Of a DNA stretch of 64,000 bases, positions 12,376-24,229 are shown piece after piece. Where the stretch lies: contig CM030366.1 in assembly GCA_017893485.1 (NCBI GenBank), positions 202,921,173 to 202,985,172 on the forward strand, in the 5' to 3' direction. A model generated the notes under the pieces. The model was not told where the DNA came from. It made no database searches and saw only the letters and a list, made by a program, of their open reading frames with translations. Made by a program: the position numbers and the translations under genes. The stretch is from Hemerocallis citrina. Its lineage: Eukaryota > Streptophyta > Magnoliopsida > Asparagales > Asphodelaceae. Position 1 is the stretch's first letter. Each line of letters opens with the position of its first letter.

Positions 12376-12973
12376 TAGTTACTCATAGGATATCTAAACC
12401 TTAAATTAGTCACTGTAGTAGTAATTCATGGTAAGGGATTTAACCCTATAAGGTGGAGTACGCAAGTGCTTGCCTTCGGACCTATCTTGAATGGGATGTA
12501 TAGAATCCGAACAAGTATGCATTAGTGTCATCGTAATGTAACATCTGCATTAGGAATTAAGTCATATCATATACTGACATGTTTAGGATAGTCACATTTT
12601 ACACTTTTTTGCATTCAAGTTTGTGATTGCTAAAGTAAGAGAATTGTTATAGTACGGCATAGTGAGGATCGCTGTTTTATAGCTTTGCATCAGTTGTATG
12701 CAACTGACGTGCCCACAGATTTTTCAGTGCAGGGCTTGGATTGGCAAGGATTTAAAGATAATTTGATGCTAAAGATTATCTTCATTTTTAAGTTGTTGAT
12801 ATTTAAGTTGTACATTTCTTTGTTGTGATTTTTGTTGCGTTGATGTAAAGAACTTATTGTATAATAAAAAGTTTTAATTTCCTTGTAAAATTGTTCGAAT
12901 TTGAATAAAAAGATCCTGTTGTTCTACGAATTACATGTAAATGGAATTAGGGTGTTACAACTTTTCAACATAT

Positions 12974-14312
12974 TGTTGGATCCTGTAGGCAAGGTAAATA
13001 ACACTAGAGAGGGGAAGTGAATAGTGTTGTATAAAAAAAATTAAGAATTTGAACTTTTCGTACTGATAAGTCAACTGAAAAAGATATACAGCCGACTGTT
13101 GTGTCAGATAAGAAGAGTATTTTACTGAAGAGTTACAAGTCTGATCAGTCGACTTATAGCGGAAAATCAGTCGACTTACAAGACAAGTTTTTAAAATAAA
13201 ACTCAGAGAAATTTAAAACAGAGAGTCAATCACAGCCAAACACAACGATATATCCTAGTTCGGTCCTCCCGACCTACATCCAGTCCCCAAGCAACCCACT
13301 TGAGATTTTCTACTATTCTTGAAAAAAGTACAAGAATACTCTACGGCCTTTGACAACAACAATGTCAAATCCGTAGACCTCTCTTACCACAAGAGAGAGC
13401 AAACCCACTCTACACCCTAGATTGAAATCGACTCTATAACCAAGAGTCCTACTCTCCAACCGAGAAGACCACTCTCACAATCCGAGAGTGAAAACAACAG
13501 CAAAAATTGAGTTTACAACAACCTATAGCCTTGTATATGATAGTGCTTTTGTATAATGGCTATTAGGTCAACTTTTGAATTCAGTTTAAAACGAAATCAA
13601 TGTTATGCTAGACTGAAATTCAGAGAACCAAGACTTAGAGTTTGTATGCTTTTGAATTCTTGTTGAAAACAAAAGACTTGAGAGTTTAAAGAATGCTTGG
13701 AAAAATATTGGGGACCTTTGCCAAATGACTTCTATACTCTTTTTATGGAGTTTGAAACGTTTGGACATTGAGAGAGAATCCTAACTGCCATACAACGGTA
13801 GTAAAATTGATTTAAATTTGAAAAACAAGTTTTAGAATCAGAAAACTGTCGAAACGGCTTGAACAGTCGACTGGATTGTCATAATGAGTCGACTGGCCAG
13901 ATCTTGTATGAGTTCAAGCAGTTTCGTACTATGACAGTCGACTGGTTCCAAGGAGTGGTTTTGACATTTTGATTTTGTAAAACACTCAGATTATTTAAAG
14001 TATGTGTGAGTGTGAGTGTGAGTGTGAGTGTGACAAAGCTATTACAAGATTCTAAGACTCAAAGAATTAAAATTACAATATTATAAGACAATTTGTTTAA
14101 ACATTTGAAGCACTTTGAATCTTTTCTTGAAATTGAGTCTTTGTCTTGAGCTTGAGCCTTTATCTTGAGCTTGAGCCTTTGTCTAGAAAGCTTCATCAGA
14201 TTGTGTTGCTTTTGTGTATTTCACCATGGTATTGATTTTGATACACTCTGCAAGAGATATGTGGTAGACAAACTTTGTATTGTGTTGTAGTCATCAAAAC
14301 CAAGAATCAACA
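12974..14312 (-). mobile_element. Sirevirus-like copia solo LTR, copy 1
   Basis: Plus-strand ends TGTTGGATCC at 12974 and AAGAATCAACA at 14312, flanked by perfect CATAT duplications (12969-12973 and 14313-14317). Reverse-complemented, it aligns end to end with 61988-63434. It holds AGTCGACT palindromes, a TGTGAG microsatellite (14004-14033) and no coding region. Absence of gag-pol between a single LTR and its duplication means a solo LTR. Assignment to a Sirevirus/Maximus-like lineage is inferred from LTR length and the TTGGTTTTGATGA start. Confidence 0.9.
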
Positions 14313-15753
14313 CATATGAGAATGCAACTCGCTTTTTAAAGAGGTATTTATCGATCAAGCTTGGGCGCATTTGCTCAGACAGTTGATTCCCCTCCTCCAA
14401 GTAATCCTGCCTTGTTATCCAGAATTCTGGCGCATCCTGCTCACAACAAAGAAACACATAAGCATCCTGCATTAATCATAAAAAGAGTATTTGGTCTCCC
14501 TAATTCACCAAGATTAGGGAAGACTCGAAAAGGAGGGATGAAATGGTAGATTTTCAATACAAATTTCATCTAAACAGCAAGAGCCAAGCAGAAGATAAGG
14601 TTTACATGAAGAATTGGGGCAAAGAGATTTGGGGAATTCGATTTCGATTTCGATATCAGGATTAGTGTCTCAATTTGGATTTCGATTTGTGGAAGAGGGT
14701 TTCGATTCGGGGAGCTAGGGTTTCGCTTTCTTCGATTTCAATTTGCGGAAGAGGGTTGAGATTTGGGGAGCTAGGGTTTCGCTTTCTTCGATTTCAGTTT
14801 GCGGAAGAGGGTTGAGATTTGGGGAGCTAGGGTTTTGCTTTCATCAATTTTGATTTGAGAAGGAGACTGAGAGCGTGAGGATGGGGAGGAAGTGACTGAG
14901 TAAGGGGTTTTCACCTGAGGGTATGGAAATGACGAAAGTAACACCCTAACTAAGTGAGATGAGTGGAGGATCTAGGAGCCATTAGATCGCGATCATGATC
15001 ACTCCTCAAATCGGACGGTTGAGGGTGGGTGCACACCAGAGGCCTGCGCAACCAAATATATCTCATTTATTAAAGAAATTATAAATTATGCGGATATCTG
15101 TATCTAAATTTGTTTTTTTATGAATATCCGTATCCATATTTGTATTTTTTTGGATTTGGATATCCGAATCCGTATTCGTATCTGTCCAGAAATGGATTTT
15201 TCATATCCGTATCTGAAAAAATTTCGGATTCGAATACGGATCAAATCGGATATATTCTTATCCCAGAGCATCCCTAGTTATATCTCTGCTTTGACCGGAG
15301 CTCTGTCTCTCTCTGTCTCTTACATCTTAACCTTTTTCTTCATTTTTAAATTTATTAAAATGTACTTTACCTAAAACAACTTCTCATTTTTCTAAGTTAT
15401 TCAATTATACTATACCTAAAATAGGGAATGGAGTATTAAGTCTTTTTAATTAAATAAACTGAACTTATTAAACATTACTTGTAGCGGGGGTATAATTAGA
15501 AGGAATCATGCCAAAATCAAGAAAAAATATTTATGGGATACTAAAATTGGACAGAGTATAGCGATCTACACCTAAGATATGAACGGAGTGTACTGAACCG
15601 CAAAACTTTTTTGGGTATACTTATATGCAATTTGGTAAAACATAGGTACACTTTAATGAAATTTACCCTTAAATTTTAGGGAGAGATCACTTGAGTTTGA
15701 AGATATCAGATAAAGAATGGACATTCTTGATGGGCCAAGGTGGTAGTGCTTTG
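14313..15753. other. Intergenic stretch with a 56-bp tandem repeat and a degenerate GGATATCCG tract
   Basis: No convincing gene. 14709-14876 contains GGGGAGCTAGGGTTT at 14709, 14765 and 14821, an exact 56-bp period, about three copies. 15080-15275 is a loose array of GGATATCCG/TATCCGTATC words that reads open on the plus strand only because of the repeat. 14986-15050 resembles the ends of the foldback element at 24810-25332 (GATCGCGATCATGATC). The rest is AT-rich without features. Confidence 0.7.
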
Positions 15754-16012
15754 TGAAAGAAAATGATTCCCTGTCTGTATTGATTGACAAATGTCCATAA
15801 TATATACATGAATTACAACCTGATATTAGGCTAAGATTGAGGAGACTATTACTACCTGATGGATACAAATCACTACTTTCTAAATATATACATATTCAAT
15901 CACAAGCTAAGATTGAGGAGAGATTGATGAGATTGATAATACCGATACAAATGACTACTTTCTAAATATATATATATTCTGTCAACTTTCTAAATATATA
16001 TATATTACTTTC

Positions 16013-16082
<70 letters not shown>

Positions 16083-16112
16083 GTCAACTTTCTAAATATA
16101 TATATTCTGTCA
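15754..16112 (-). repeat. 3' LTR of copia element 15754-20863, with expanded (AT)n
   Basis: 359 bp, TG...CA. The (AT)n tract at 16013-16080 accounts for the length difference from its 309-bp partner. A G-rich purine tract on the minus strand (inverted CACCCCCGC, 16113-16121) adjoins it. Confidence 0.92.
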
Positions 16113-19100
16113 CACCCCCGCAGTCGAAGCGGGAGGTTGTCGTACGCTGAGACTGTCCCTGAAATCTTGAAATAACACTAAAGGAAGACCTTTTGTGAAA
16201 ATATCGGCAATCTGATAACGCGATGGGACATGTAGGACGCGCACTTGTCTACGAGCAACTTTCTCGCGAACAAAGTGAATATCCATTTCGATGTGTTTAG
16301 TGCGTTAATGCTGGACTGGATTCCCGGAAAGATATATCGCACTAACATTATCGCAGTAGACCAATGTAGCCTTATGGATAGGACAATGTAACTCCAGAAG
16401 AAGATTGCGTAACCAACATGACTCAGAAACCACATTGGCAACACATCGGTATTCAGCCTCAGCACTAGAGCGAGATAGAGTGGCTTGGCGTTTAGAAGAC
16501 CAGGAGAGTAAGCTATCACCAAGGAACACACAATAACCAGAAGTAGATCTCCTGGTATCTGGGTAACCACCCCAATCTGCATCTGTATACGAAATCAGAG
16601 AATTAGTCGATGAAGGATAAAGATGCAGTCCATAATGAAGTGTACCCTGAATGTAACGTAGGATGCGCCTGAGAGCCTGCATATGATCATCCATCGGATT
16701 ATGCATATATAAACATATCTGCTGTACCGCATAAGAGATGTCAGGCCTCGTGAATGTGAGATACTGGAGGGCTTCGGCAAGGCTACGATAGTGAGAGGGA
16801 TCCTCATATGGAGTGCTAGCTTTAGCACAAAGCTTCGGTTTAGTATCAACCGAAGTAGGACAAGGCTTACAAGATGACATGCCAGCACGTTCAATAATTT
16901 CTTCTGCATATTTTTTTTGAGACAAAAATAGACCACCAGTATGTCGATTGACGACGATACCCAAGAAGTAACTCAGTGGGCCCAAGTCTTTCATAGCAAA
17001 TTTGGAGCTAAGAAGTGGCATAATAGACTTGCGAAGAGCATCAGAAGAAGTAGTAAGGATGATATCATCCACATAAAGAAGAATGTAAGCCATATGAGTA
17101 CCTTTCCGGTAGATGAAGAGAGAGTTTTCAGACTTGCTCTGAGAGAACCCAATGGAAGAAACATAATCGGCAAATCGTTTGTACCAGGTTCTAGGAGCTT
17201 GCTTGAGCCCATATAGCGCTTTTCGCAGAAGACATACATGATTAGGATGAGCCGGGTCCTTAAAACCCAAGGGTTGGTGCATGTACACTGTTTCTTTTAG
17301 TTTACCATGTAAAAAGGCATTTTTAACATCCAACTGATAAATGGGCCAAGCCTTAGAGAGAGCAAGACTGAGTACTGTTCGAATAGTCGCCGGTTTAACG
17401 ACCGGACTAAAAGTTTCTCCACAATCCACGCCAACCTGTTGACTTACACCATCACCTACAAGTCAGGCTTTATGCCTCTCAAAAGAACCGTCAGATTTTT
17501 CTTTATGTCTGAAAATCCACAGACCGAATAACATTAACATCAGGTGGACGAGGCACTAAATCCCACGTCTTATTTGTAATGAGAGCATTATATTCGTCAT
17601 CCATAGCCATTTTCCAATTCGGGTCTTTGAGTGCAGACACAGGGTTACGAGGGAGGGGAGATTTTGTGACATGAGTAAGAAGGCCATGATATTTTGTATT
17701 GGGTTTGAAAATACCGTGTTGGCTCCTTGTCACGGGTTTCGTTTCTGAACTCGAAATGGGCTGGAAAATGGGAGGAAGAGGGGGATGTTGTGTTTGGTCT
17801 AAATGTGGGCTGAGATCTGACTGACCAAAAATGGAAGATGATGGTGTTGTGTTGGAAGAGGCAGACTGGGCCGGCTGTGGAGAAGAGAGGGTTGACTGTG
17901 CCGGCTGAGAAGGTGGGTGAGCTGACTGGGATGTAGCTGGCGAGCTAGACCAAGAGGGAGAAGGTGAAGGTTGGGCCTGCACTTGAGTTTGTGGAGTGGA
18001 CTGTTGTTGCAAATGGTTAATCACGTAAGGTGATAAGCCATTGTCAAGAAATTCATAGGATGTGGAATGAGGAGTATGCAACTTTGAGAAGGGAAATTCG
18101 GTTTCATCAAATAGTACGTGGCGACAAATGATAATTTTATTTGATGATAAATCATAGCATTTGTAACCACGATGATTTGACGGATAACCCAAAAATACAC
18201 AAGGTTTTGAACGAGGTTGAAGCTTATTTATCGTAGTAGAAGGGAATAAAGGATAACACAAGCAACCAAAGACTCGTAGGTGAGAGTATGATGGGTCTTT
18301 TTGATATAGAATTTTGAGAGGCGATTGATAAGCGAGAGTTTTACTTGGTAAAATGTTTAGAAGATACGTTGCCATTTGCAAAGCATGGTGCCAAAAAAAG
18401 GAGGTAGTGAAGCATGAGCTAATAAAGTTCGAATGATATTATTAATGGAACGGATTTTTCTTTCGGCCTTTCCATTTTGGGATGAATTATGCGGACAAGA
18501 AAAACGAAAGGAAATTCCATTAGCTTCACAAAGACTCTGAAAAGGACCATTATCATATTCTCTACCATTGTCACATTGAATATTTTTTAATTCCCGTTCA
18601 AATTGAGTTTCGATGTAGGCTCTTAATTTGAGAAAAGTTGGATAGACTTGAGATTTTTTGGAGATAGGGAAAGTCCACAAAAATTGCGAATAGTCATCCA
18701 AATAGAGCACATAATATTTGTGACCTAAAGAACTCAAAACAGGAGATGTCCACAAGTCACTATGCAAAATATCAAAAGGCATATTAGTGGAGTTATGAGA
18801 CTCAACAAATGGCAATTTAACATGTTTACCAAGAGGACAAGAGTGACAAAAACTCGTATGTCTAGTTTTAGTACATTCAATCAATTTATTCCACCTAAGG
18901 GAGTCTAAAGCAGGTGCTCCCGGGTGACCTAAACGGTCATGCCAAAGGGAAGAAGACAAAGCTGCAAGAATGGATGGAGAAACGGCTTGATTATTTTTGG
19001 TGGTGGTGGTGGTGATGGGATATAGCTCGCCCCGACAATCACATCTCATTAGAGCCATCCCCGTCTGAAAGTCCTTCATAGAAAACCCAAAAGGATCAAA

Positions 19101-20456
19101 TTCAACAGAAATTTGGTTATCCGTAGTGAATTTACGAACTGAAACTAAGTTTTTAATTAAATTTGGGGCATGGAGGATATTTTTTAACATTAATGGAGGG
19201 TGGGGGGGAGGTAGATTAGCACTACCAAAACCACGAATAGGAATAGAATGGCCATTTCCAACAATTATACCATTATTTTTGCTCAAATTAAAATAAGACG
19301 AGAGATTACCTTGCGCGGATGTCATATGTGATGTTGTCCCGGTGTCCATATACCAAGACGGGTCGGGCTGAGCAAGGCTGAGTGTATGAAGGGCTACTTC
19401 AATGTCGGTTGGGTTGGGTGCAGTTGCAGTGAATGCTGACTGTTGTGGTCTTGATCCAAGTAGGCCTGGCTGCTGTGGTCTGGGAGTAAAATTGGGTCTG
19501 GCCCAATTGTAGGATGGATAGGGACATGGAGGAAGAGACCAAGGAGCCCACTGCTACCATGCATTGAACTGCTGCCACTGTTGCTGCTGTCCACGACCGG
19601 CGCCACTGCTCCGTCCGCCCTTGCCGAAGTTCCGGTCACCGCCAGAATGTTTGTGGTTTTTCTTGCCCTTGTTCCCACGATAATTGTTATTATTATTATT
19701 CCGATTGTTATGATTTTGATTACCTGGAGAAGAATATTGGGTATTCATATCATCATCAGAATGTTGGGAGTTTGCAACAAGGGCAGCCGGACATGAAGAT
19801 GAGCCAGATTCACGAGCGGCCCGTTGAAGAATAGTCGACTCTTCCAGTTCCAATCTCGACTTGGCGGTATCAAAGGGCGGCAAAGGATCATGTTGTTGAA
19901 TGTACGTCACAAATCCTGCATAAGGATCAGTTAGTCCCGAAATCATCTTCAAGACCAAACGAGTATTAGAGACTGGAGCATCAACATTCGCCAATTGATC
20001 GGCTAGAAGTTTCAGGCGGTTGCAGTAGGCTTTGGTGGTAGGGAAATCCTCCAAATTCGTGTTCGTGAATTGGTTTTCGAGGTGGACAACCCTCGAGTGT
20101 TTGTTGTCTTGGAAAATAGCAGCAATTCTTTTCCAACACTTTTCGGCCGAGTCATCTATCGCAAGGATGGAATTGAGAATATCTTGTGATACGGTGGCGT
20201 ACATCCATTGTAACACGGCCGCATCAAGACGATGCCAAAGATCGGGATTGGCTGTTTTGGCATCATCTGCCGCCTTCTTATCCTTTTCATCGGTAGGAGG
20301 AACGATGTGATCAAGCACGTTATGGACACGGGCTTGAACTTTGAAGAGGGCTGCCTAAGAAATGTATAGGCTAGAATCATTGTCTAACATGACTGGAATG
20401 AGGGATTTCACGTTGGTGATTGCTAAAGCCGAGTGAAACTTGGGTTGTTCTGCCAT
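16113..20456 (-). pseudogene. Broken gag-pol polyprotein of copia element
   Basis: ATG at 20456 opens a gag, interrupted by an in-frame TAG near 20350 (tryptophan expected). It continues to an asparagine/glycine-rich tail and a second TAG at 19554-19556. The same frame resumes with the protease motif WYMDTGTTSHMT (~19350) and integrase (LWHDRLGHPG, QCDNGREYD), then shifts frame near 18380. A proline/serine-rich linker follows, then another shift near 17505. RT and RNase H are intact over 374 codons (16305-17429) with ALYGLKQAPRTWYKRF and YVDDIILT, ending at a TAA in the RNase H C-terminus (HxRTKHIEMD region). That makes five lesions. Type is Ale/Ivana-like by its short-LTR architecture, but the lineage is not certain. 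Confidence 0.9.
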
Positions 20457-20542
20457 TGAGGGCTAAGATTAGGGAGGAGGGGAGCTGTAGAAAGTAAATA
20501 GAGGTGGTAGCAATGGTAGTTAGGAGGAGAGTAAAGAAAATG

Positions 20543-20554
20543 GCTCTGATACCA
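20543..20554 (-). promoter_or_regulatory. Primer-binding site for initiator tRNA-Met
   Basis: GCTCTGATACCA on the plus strand is the complement of TGGTATCAGAGC. It directly abuts the 5' LTR, whose last bases read TA instead of the CA kept by the 3' LTR. Confidence 0.9.
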
Positions 20555-20863
20555 TAAAAGAAAATGATTCCCTGTCTGTATTGATTGACAAATGTCCATA
20601 ATATATACATGAATTACAACCTGATATTAGGCTAAGATTGAGGAGACTATTACTACCTGATGGATACAAATCACTACTTTCTAAATATATACATATTCAA
20701 TCACAAGCTAAGATTGAGGAGAGATTGATGAGATTGATAATACCTATACAAATGACTACTTTCTAAATATATATATATTCTGTCAACTTTCTAAATATAT
20801 ATATATTACTTTCTAAATATATATATATATTATGTCAACTTTCTAAATATATATATTCTGTCA
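20555..20863 (-). repeat. 5' LTR of copia element 15754-20863
   Basis: 309 bp. Matches 15754-16112 almost perfectly outside the AT tract; followed by CTTTG. Confidence 0.92.
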
Positions 20864-20900
20864 CTTTGTTCTTGACTGGCCATGGTGAGTGATGATGTTA

Positions 20901-21207
20901 GAGCATCTGTAGTAGTTGTAATTCAAATGATGGGTATTTGGCCGTTAGATATAGAAATTATAAGTTGGAGCTGTAGTCGTGAAAAGCCAATTTTTTTTTT
21001 AAAAAAAAGATTAAAGCAAAAAAATTGTACGCATATATATGCATAACATTTTCTATAGACTCATTCCATCTTAGCCCTTGATGCCCATTTAAGGGAATCT
21101 CAAAGGTACAAGAATGCATAATAATTCCTATAGAGATAATTACATATAAACATCCTTGAAATTTTTGAGAAAGAAATGCTTGGACGGTACTTCATTTATT
21201 GTCTGAG

Positions 21208-21270
<63 letters not shown>

Positions 21271-21599
21271 ATGATCGGACGGGGAGTGATTTCTCGTCTG
21301 ATTGATTTTTTAAAAACGATCGGACGGGAAATCATTTTCCGTCCACTATATTTAAATATATAAAAAGAAGCGACGAAAGATGATCTTTCGTCAGATTATA
21401 TATATTTTTTTAAATGAACGGAAGAAAGATCATCATTCGTTAGGCTATATTGTCTAAATTCCTATATCTTCTTCCAAATATAGCCGACCACTGTTTCGAT
21501 AACCCAAAATTTGATTATATAGCCAACGACTACAATACTCTTCTTTCTTTTTTTCTTTTTTCGAAAAAATGACTTTTTAGTCAACAACTATAGATGCTC
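20901..21599. mobile_element. MITE with TTA target site and internal hairpins (family 1)
   Basis: Termini GAGCATCTGTAGTAGTTGT and, inverted, GAGCATCTATAGTTGT, between TTA at 20898-20900 and 21600-21602, suggest PIF/Harbinger type. Inside are an (AT)n tract (~21207-21266) and three small hairpins in a row (21270-21450) with stems such as CGACGAAAG/CTTTCGTC around a GATGATC-like core. It lies ~360 bp downstream of the desaturase stop codon. Confidence 0.8.
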
Positions 21600-21958
21600 T
21601 TACAGGGAGACTAATTATGGTTGTGGTGAGTTTATCACCAATAGGAGATTAAGAGCAACTCATGAGTTAGTGATTGTATAACAGTTGATCCTCATTTGAA
21701 TTATTTACTCGACAGGGGCACAAGTATTAGACCCACAACAACAACAAATATAACAGAGGCACAAGTATTACTAGACTAGTAGTATACATATATTCGCATG
21801 CTCGTTCAATCTTTATTGGTAGAACTCACATTTATATTGCCAGGAGGAAAACGTTCCAGTTCCCATACATAGAGAAAACAAGCACATAAAAATATAACAA
21901 GTATAATATAAACACAAACACTTTTATTCTCTGATTTTCTTCATCTAACACCACTTCT
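21600..21958. other. Region downstream of the desaturase, likely including its 3' UTR
   Basis: No open frame and no recognised repeat. It is AT-rich, and several TTTTATT stretches on the plus strand could serve as AATAAA-like signals on the minus strand (for example near 21920). No transcript evidence is available. Confidence 0.4.
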
Positions 21959-24029
21959 CTAAACCTCAACATTCCTATTGAAAATCCAACTAAAACTCAT
22001 CATCTCCTTGTTCTCCTTCATCATTTTCTTCTTCCTATCCTGCACCCTCTCCTCCATCTTCCTAAACTTTTCCGGCAATGCACACACATAATCTCGGCCA
22101 CGCCTCCCTTCCCCTGACAACCCTATGCTCACCTCCTCCAATCCCCATCTCTTAACAAAGAACTCCACAATGTCTGCATAATCCTTGGTAGTGTACACCC
22201 CGAGCCTCTGGGCTACCGCAGAATAGTGGTGGAAGAGATTGTCGTCCTGACCGTCGAACATTAAGTAGGCAGGCATTGTGATGCGCTGCCTCATCATGTG
22301 AGCCAGAGCGAGCATGGTGGTATCGGGGTCAACTTCAAAAAGTTTGTGGACGATGGCAGTGTAGGCCAGCTCGTGGCGCTTCTCGTCTGAGGCGATGAGG
22401 CCGCAGATCTTCGTGAGGGTGAGATCGCCGTGTGTTTTGGCATGGCGAGCCGTGTTGCCGTGGGATATGAAGGTGGCCTTCTCTTGGAAAGAGGTGTAGA
22501 TGAGGCCGCAGTAAGGGTTGCTCTCTGTACCTATGAGCTACGAACCAAAAAGAAATATATAGAAAAATGTTTGTCATTCATCCATCAATGCATTGGAATA
22601 AAATTAAGTATATATTGTCAGAAATTGTATGGCCACCTTACTATAGACACTAGACTACCAAATGGTATATCTACGCATATGTGTGTGTACGTACAATACA
22701 TGAATACCAATTGGACTACCTACCTTATAATGAGTTGGACACAGCACCTAGTGGACATGTACAACTGATTCTGTTCTATGACAAACTCTAGTAGTACTAT
22801 TCAAATTTCGAACAGTACAAATTTTATGGTTAGTTATGGATATTATACCCTCAGCATTTACCTCGCTAAAAGCATCCTCTCCTACCTTCAGACATGCTAT
22901 TCTATGCATTAGGATGCTAGCTAGAATTACACTTGTATCGCAAATCTTATTGAATTGATAGATTAGTCGACTCTCCAGTAAGATCAATATCAATATATAT
23001 GTTAAAGGGGATCCTGATTGTGCTCAAATGGTCAGCTATTATATGTAAATCACATCTACTGTAATACGTACTAGTTAATGGTAAGCTAATAAGTGAGCTA
23101 AGTCCTTAATTACCATGCCAGCACCAATCAAGTACTGAATGGTCTTCTCAATCTGGCGCATGTCCACCCTTCCACTCAAGTACAAATACTTGTTGAGCAA
23201 GTCCCCATGCCGGTTCTCCTCGGCCGTCCAGCGCCTTGTCCACCTCGCCCACGCTGTGCTGCTCATGCCAGTGGTGTCTCGGATCCCCTCAAACGTATTT
23301 AACAGAGTCTGGTACGTGGGCAGGGCTTCCTCTGTGATCATGTTGCCAACAAGGCACACATAGTACTCGTCAGGAATCTCCCGTGCTTGCTGCCTTATTT
23401 CCTTTATCTGCTCGATGTATTCATCTTCGCAGGAAGTTGCAAGATTGGGGAGGAAATCCTGAGGCTGCCAGAGAGATTCAATGGGTTTCAGGAATTTGAG
23501 AATGTTGTTCTCTGCCCATCCGTCTAAGGATGTGAAGATTTCGGCCAGCTTCTCTGGGCTCATCTTCTTCCATCTCTCAGTCTCACCACCACTCTCTTCT
23601 ACTCCCCTGTATAAACAATTAACAAACATCATAACACTATCCTTGACTGTGATTTAACTTCTTTGAAATTACGTTAATTAGTATAAAGAATGCTTTAAGA
23701 AAACAAAGAATCTTTCTGTTATGTAAAGCATGCATGCAGTTAAGAACCTTCTTGACCAAAATATATATGTTCAAAATGAAATATTGTACTGACAGGATCA
23801 ATTGATAATAATAAAAATGAACCGCGGCATGCTAATATAGTTTAGAAAACAAAAGTTCATTACATGTATTTTGTTTAGAAAGATTCAGAGAGTAGAAAAA
23901 AGGGGACCTGATGCTTGATGATCGGAGGGTGAAAGCCATTGCAAACTTGGAAGATTTGGGTTTACCGTAAGCAGCAGTAACAGCAGGGAAACAGGTCTGG
24001 GAAGAAAGAAAGGAGCGGTTGAGAGCCAT
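21959..24029 (-). CDS. Plastid acyl-[acyl-carrier-protein] desaturase, three exons, apparently intact
   Basis: Soluble diiron enzyme that introduces a cis double bond (normally Δ9) into stearoyl- or related acyl-ACP in the plastid stroma, using ferredoxin and O2. Exons inferred on the minus strand: 24029-23908 (ATG; donor GTCCCC), 23606-23114 (acceptor ATACAG, donor GTAATT) and 22537-21959 (acceptor TTCGTAG; stop TAG). Total 1,194 nt, 397 residues, the family's usual size. The N-terminus is serine-rich and basic, like a short transit peptide. Both iron-ligand motifs are present: EENRHG in exon 2 and DEKRHE in exon 3, with [11 protein letters not shown] and the [14 protein letters not shown] helix. 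The third exon start was chosen because it restores the six residues that normally follow GSGM. The region between transit peptide and core is divergent, as in minor isoforms, so chain-length specificity is uncertain. It is the only intact host gene seen here. Confidence 0.93.
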
Positions 24030-24229
24030 CTTTCAAACTTCGAGATTCCTTTTTTTTGAAATTTCTGATGAACAACTTGAACAAAATGAACAATCGAGAT
24101 TATTATTATTTATAATTTCTGATCAAGAACATGAACAAAATGAACAATGCTAAGAAGAGATTGTATGTAGCTCTTCTTATAGGGGTGGTGCTTCCGGTTC
24201 TGCTCACCGCATGGTGCTTTATTGTGCAT
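24030..24229 (-). promoter_or_regulatory. Proximal 5' flank of the desaturase gene
   Basis: About 200 bp between the desaturase ATG and a foldback element. It contains two copies of a GAACAATNGAGATTNTTATTATT-like stretch (around 24070 and 24125, roughly AATTTCTGAT..GAACA..TGAACAAAATGAACAAT). No confident TATA box was picked; the transcription start is unknown. Confidence 0.4.

Larger units (their letters stand above)
1..12959 (+). mobile_element. Long chromovirus-like (Ty3) LTR, left end outside the window, interrupted by three younger insertions
   Basis: The right end reads GGGTGTTACA at 12950-12959. The last ~550 bases, reverse-complemented, align with the left end of the solo LTR at 34092: same start, the same pol-III-like landmark spacing, and the same cue 'TTGTTCGGATTCTATACAT' (here inverted near 12490-12520). 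The unit is broken by elements at 1043-5768, 6922-10423 and 10784-11842; without them about 3.7 kb remain in the window. Bases 1-1042 hold a TATA-like TTTATAAAC near 451 followed by a pyrimidine-rich leader, as expected for a promoter-bearing LTR. Inference: a solo or partial LTR of a Tekay/Del-like chromovirus. No body or primer-binding site follows 12959, so the lineage is uncertain. Confidence 0.55.
15754..20863 (-). mobile_element. Young complete Ty1/copia element, minus strand
   Basis: Direct LTRs at 15754-16112 and 20555-20863 sit between perfect CTTTG duplications (15749-15753 and 20864-20868). The LTRs differ by about two substitutions outside an (AT)n tract that is ~50 bp longer in the left copy (16013-16080). 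A tRNA-Met primer site lies beside the right LTR. The polyprotein is on the minus strand and has several lesions. Near-identical LTRs imply a recent insertion; the broken frame implies help in trans. Confidence 0.95.

Noticed and set aside
15120..15374. Plus-strand frame rich in RIRIRI
   Set aside because: Follows from GGATATCCG-type degenerate repeats.
22430..22768. 112-codon plus-strand frame over the desaturase exon 3/intron 2
   Set aside because: Antisense to exon 3 and extending into the intron; its partner at 31349-31546 exists only because the DNA is duplicated.
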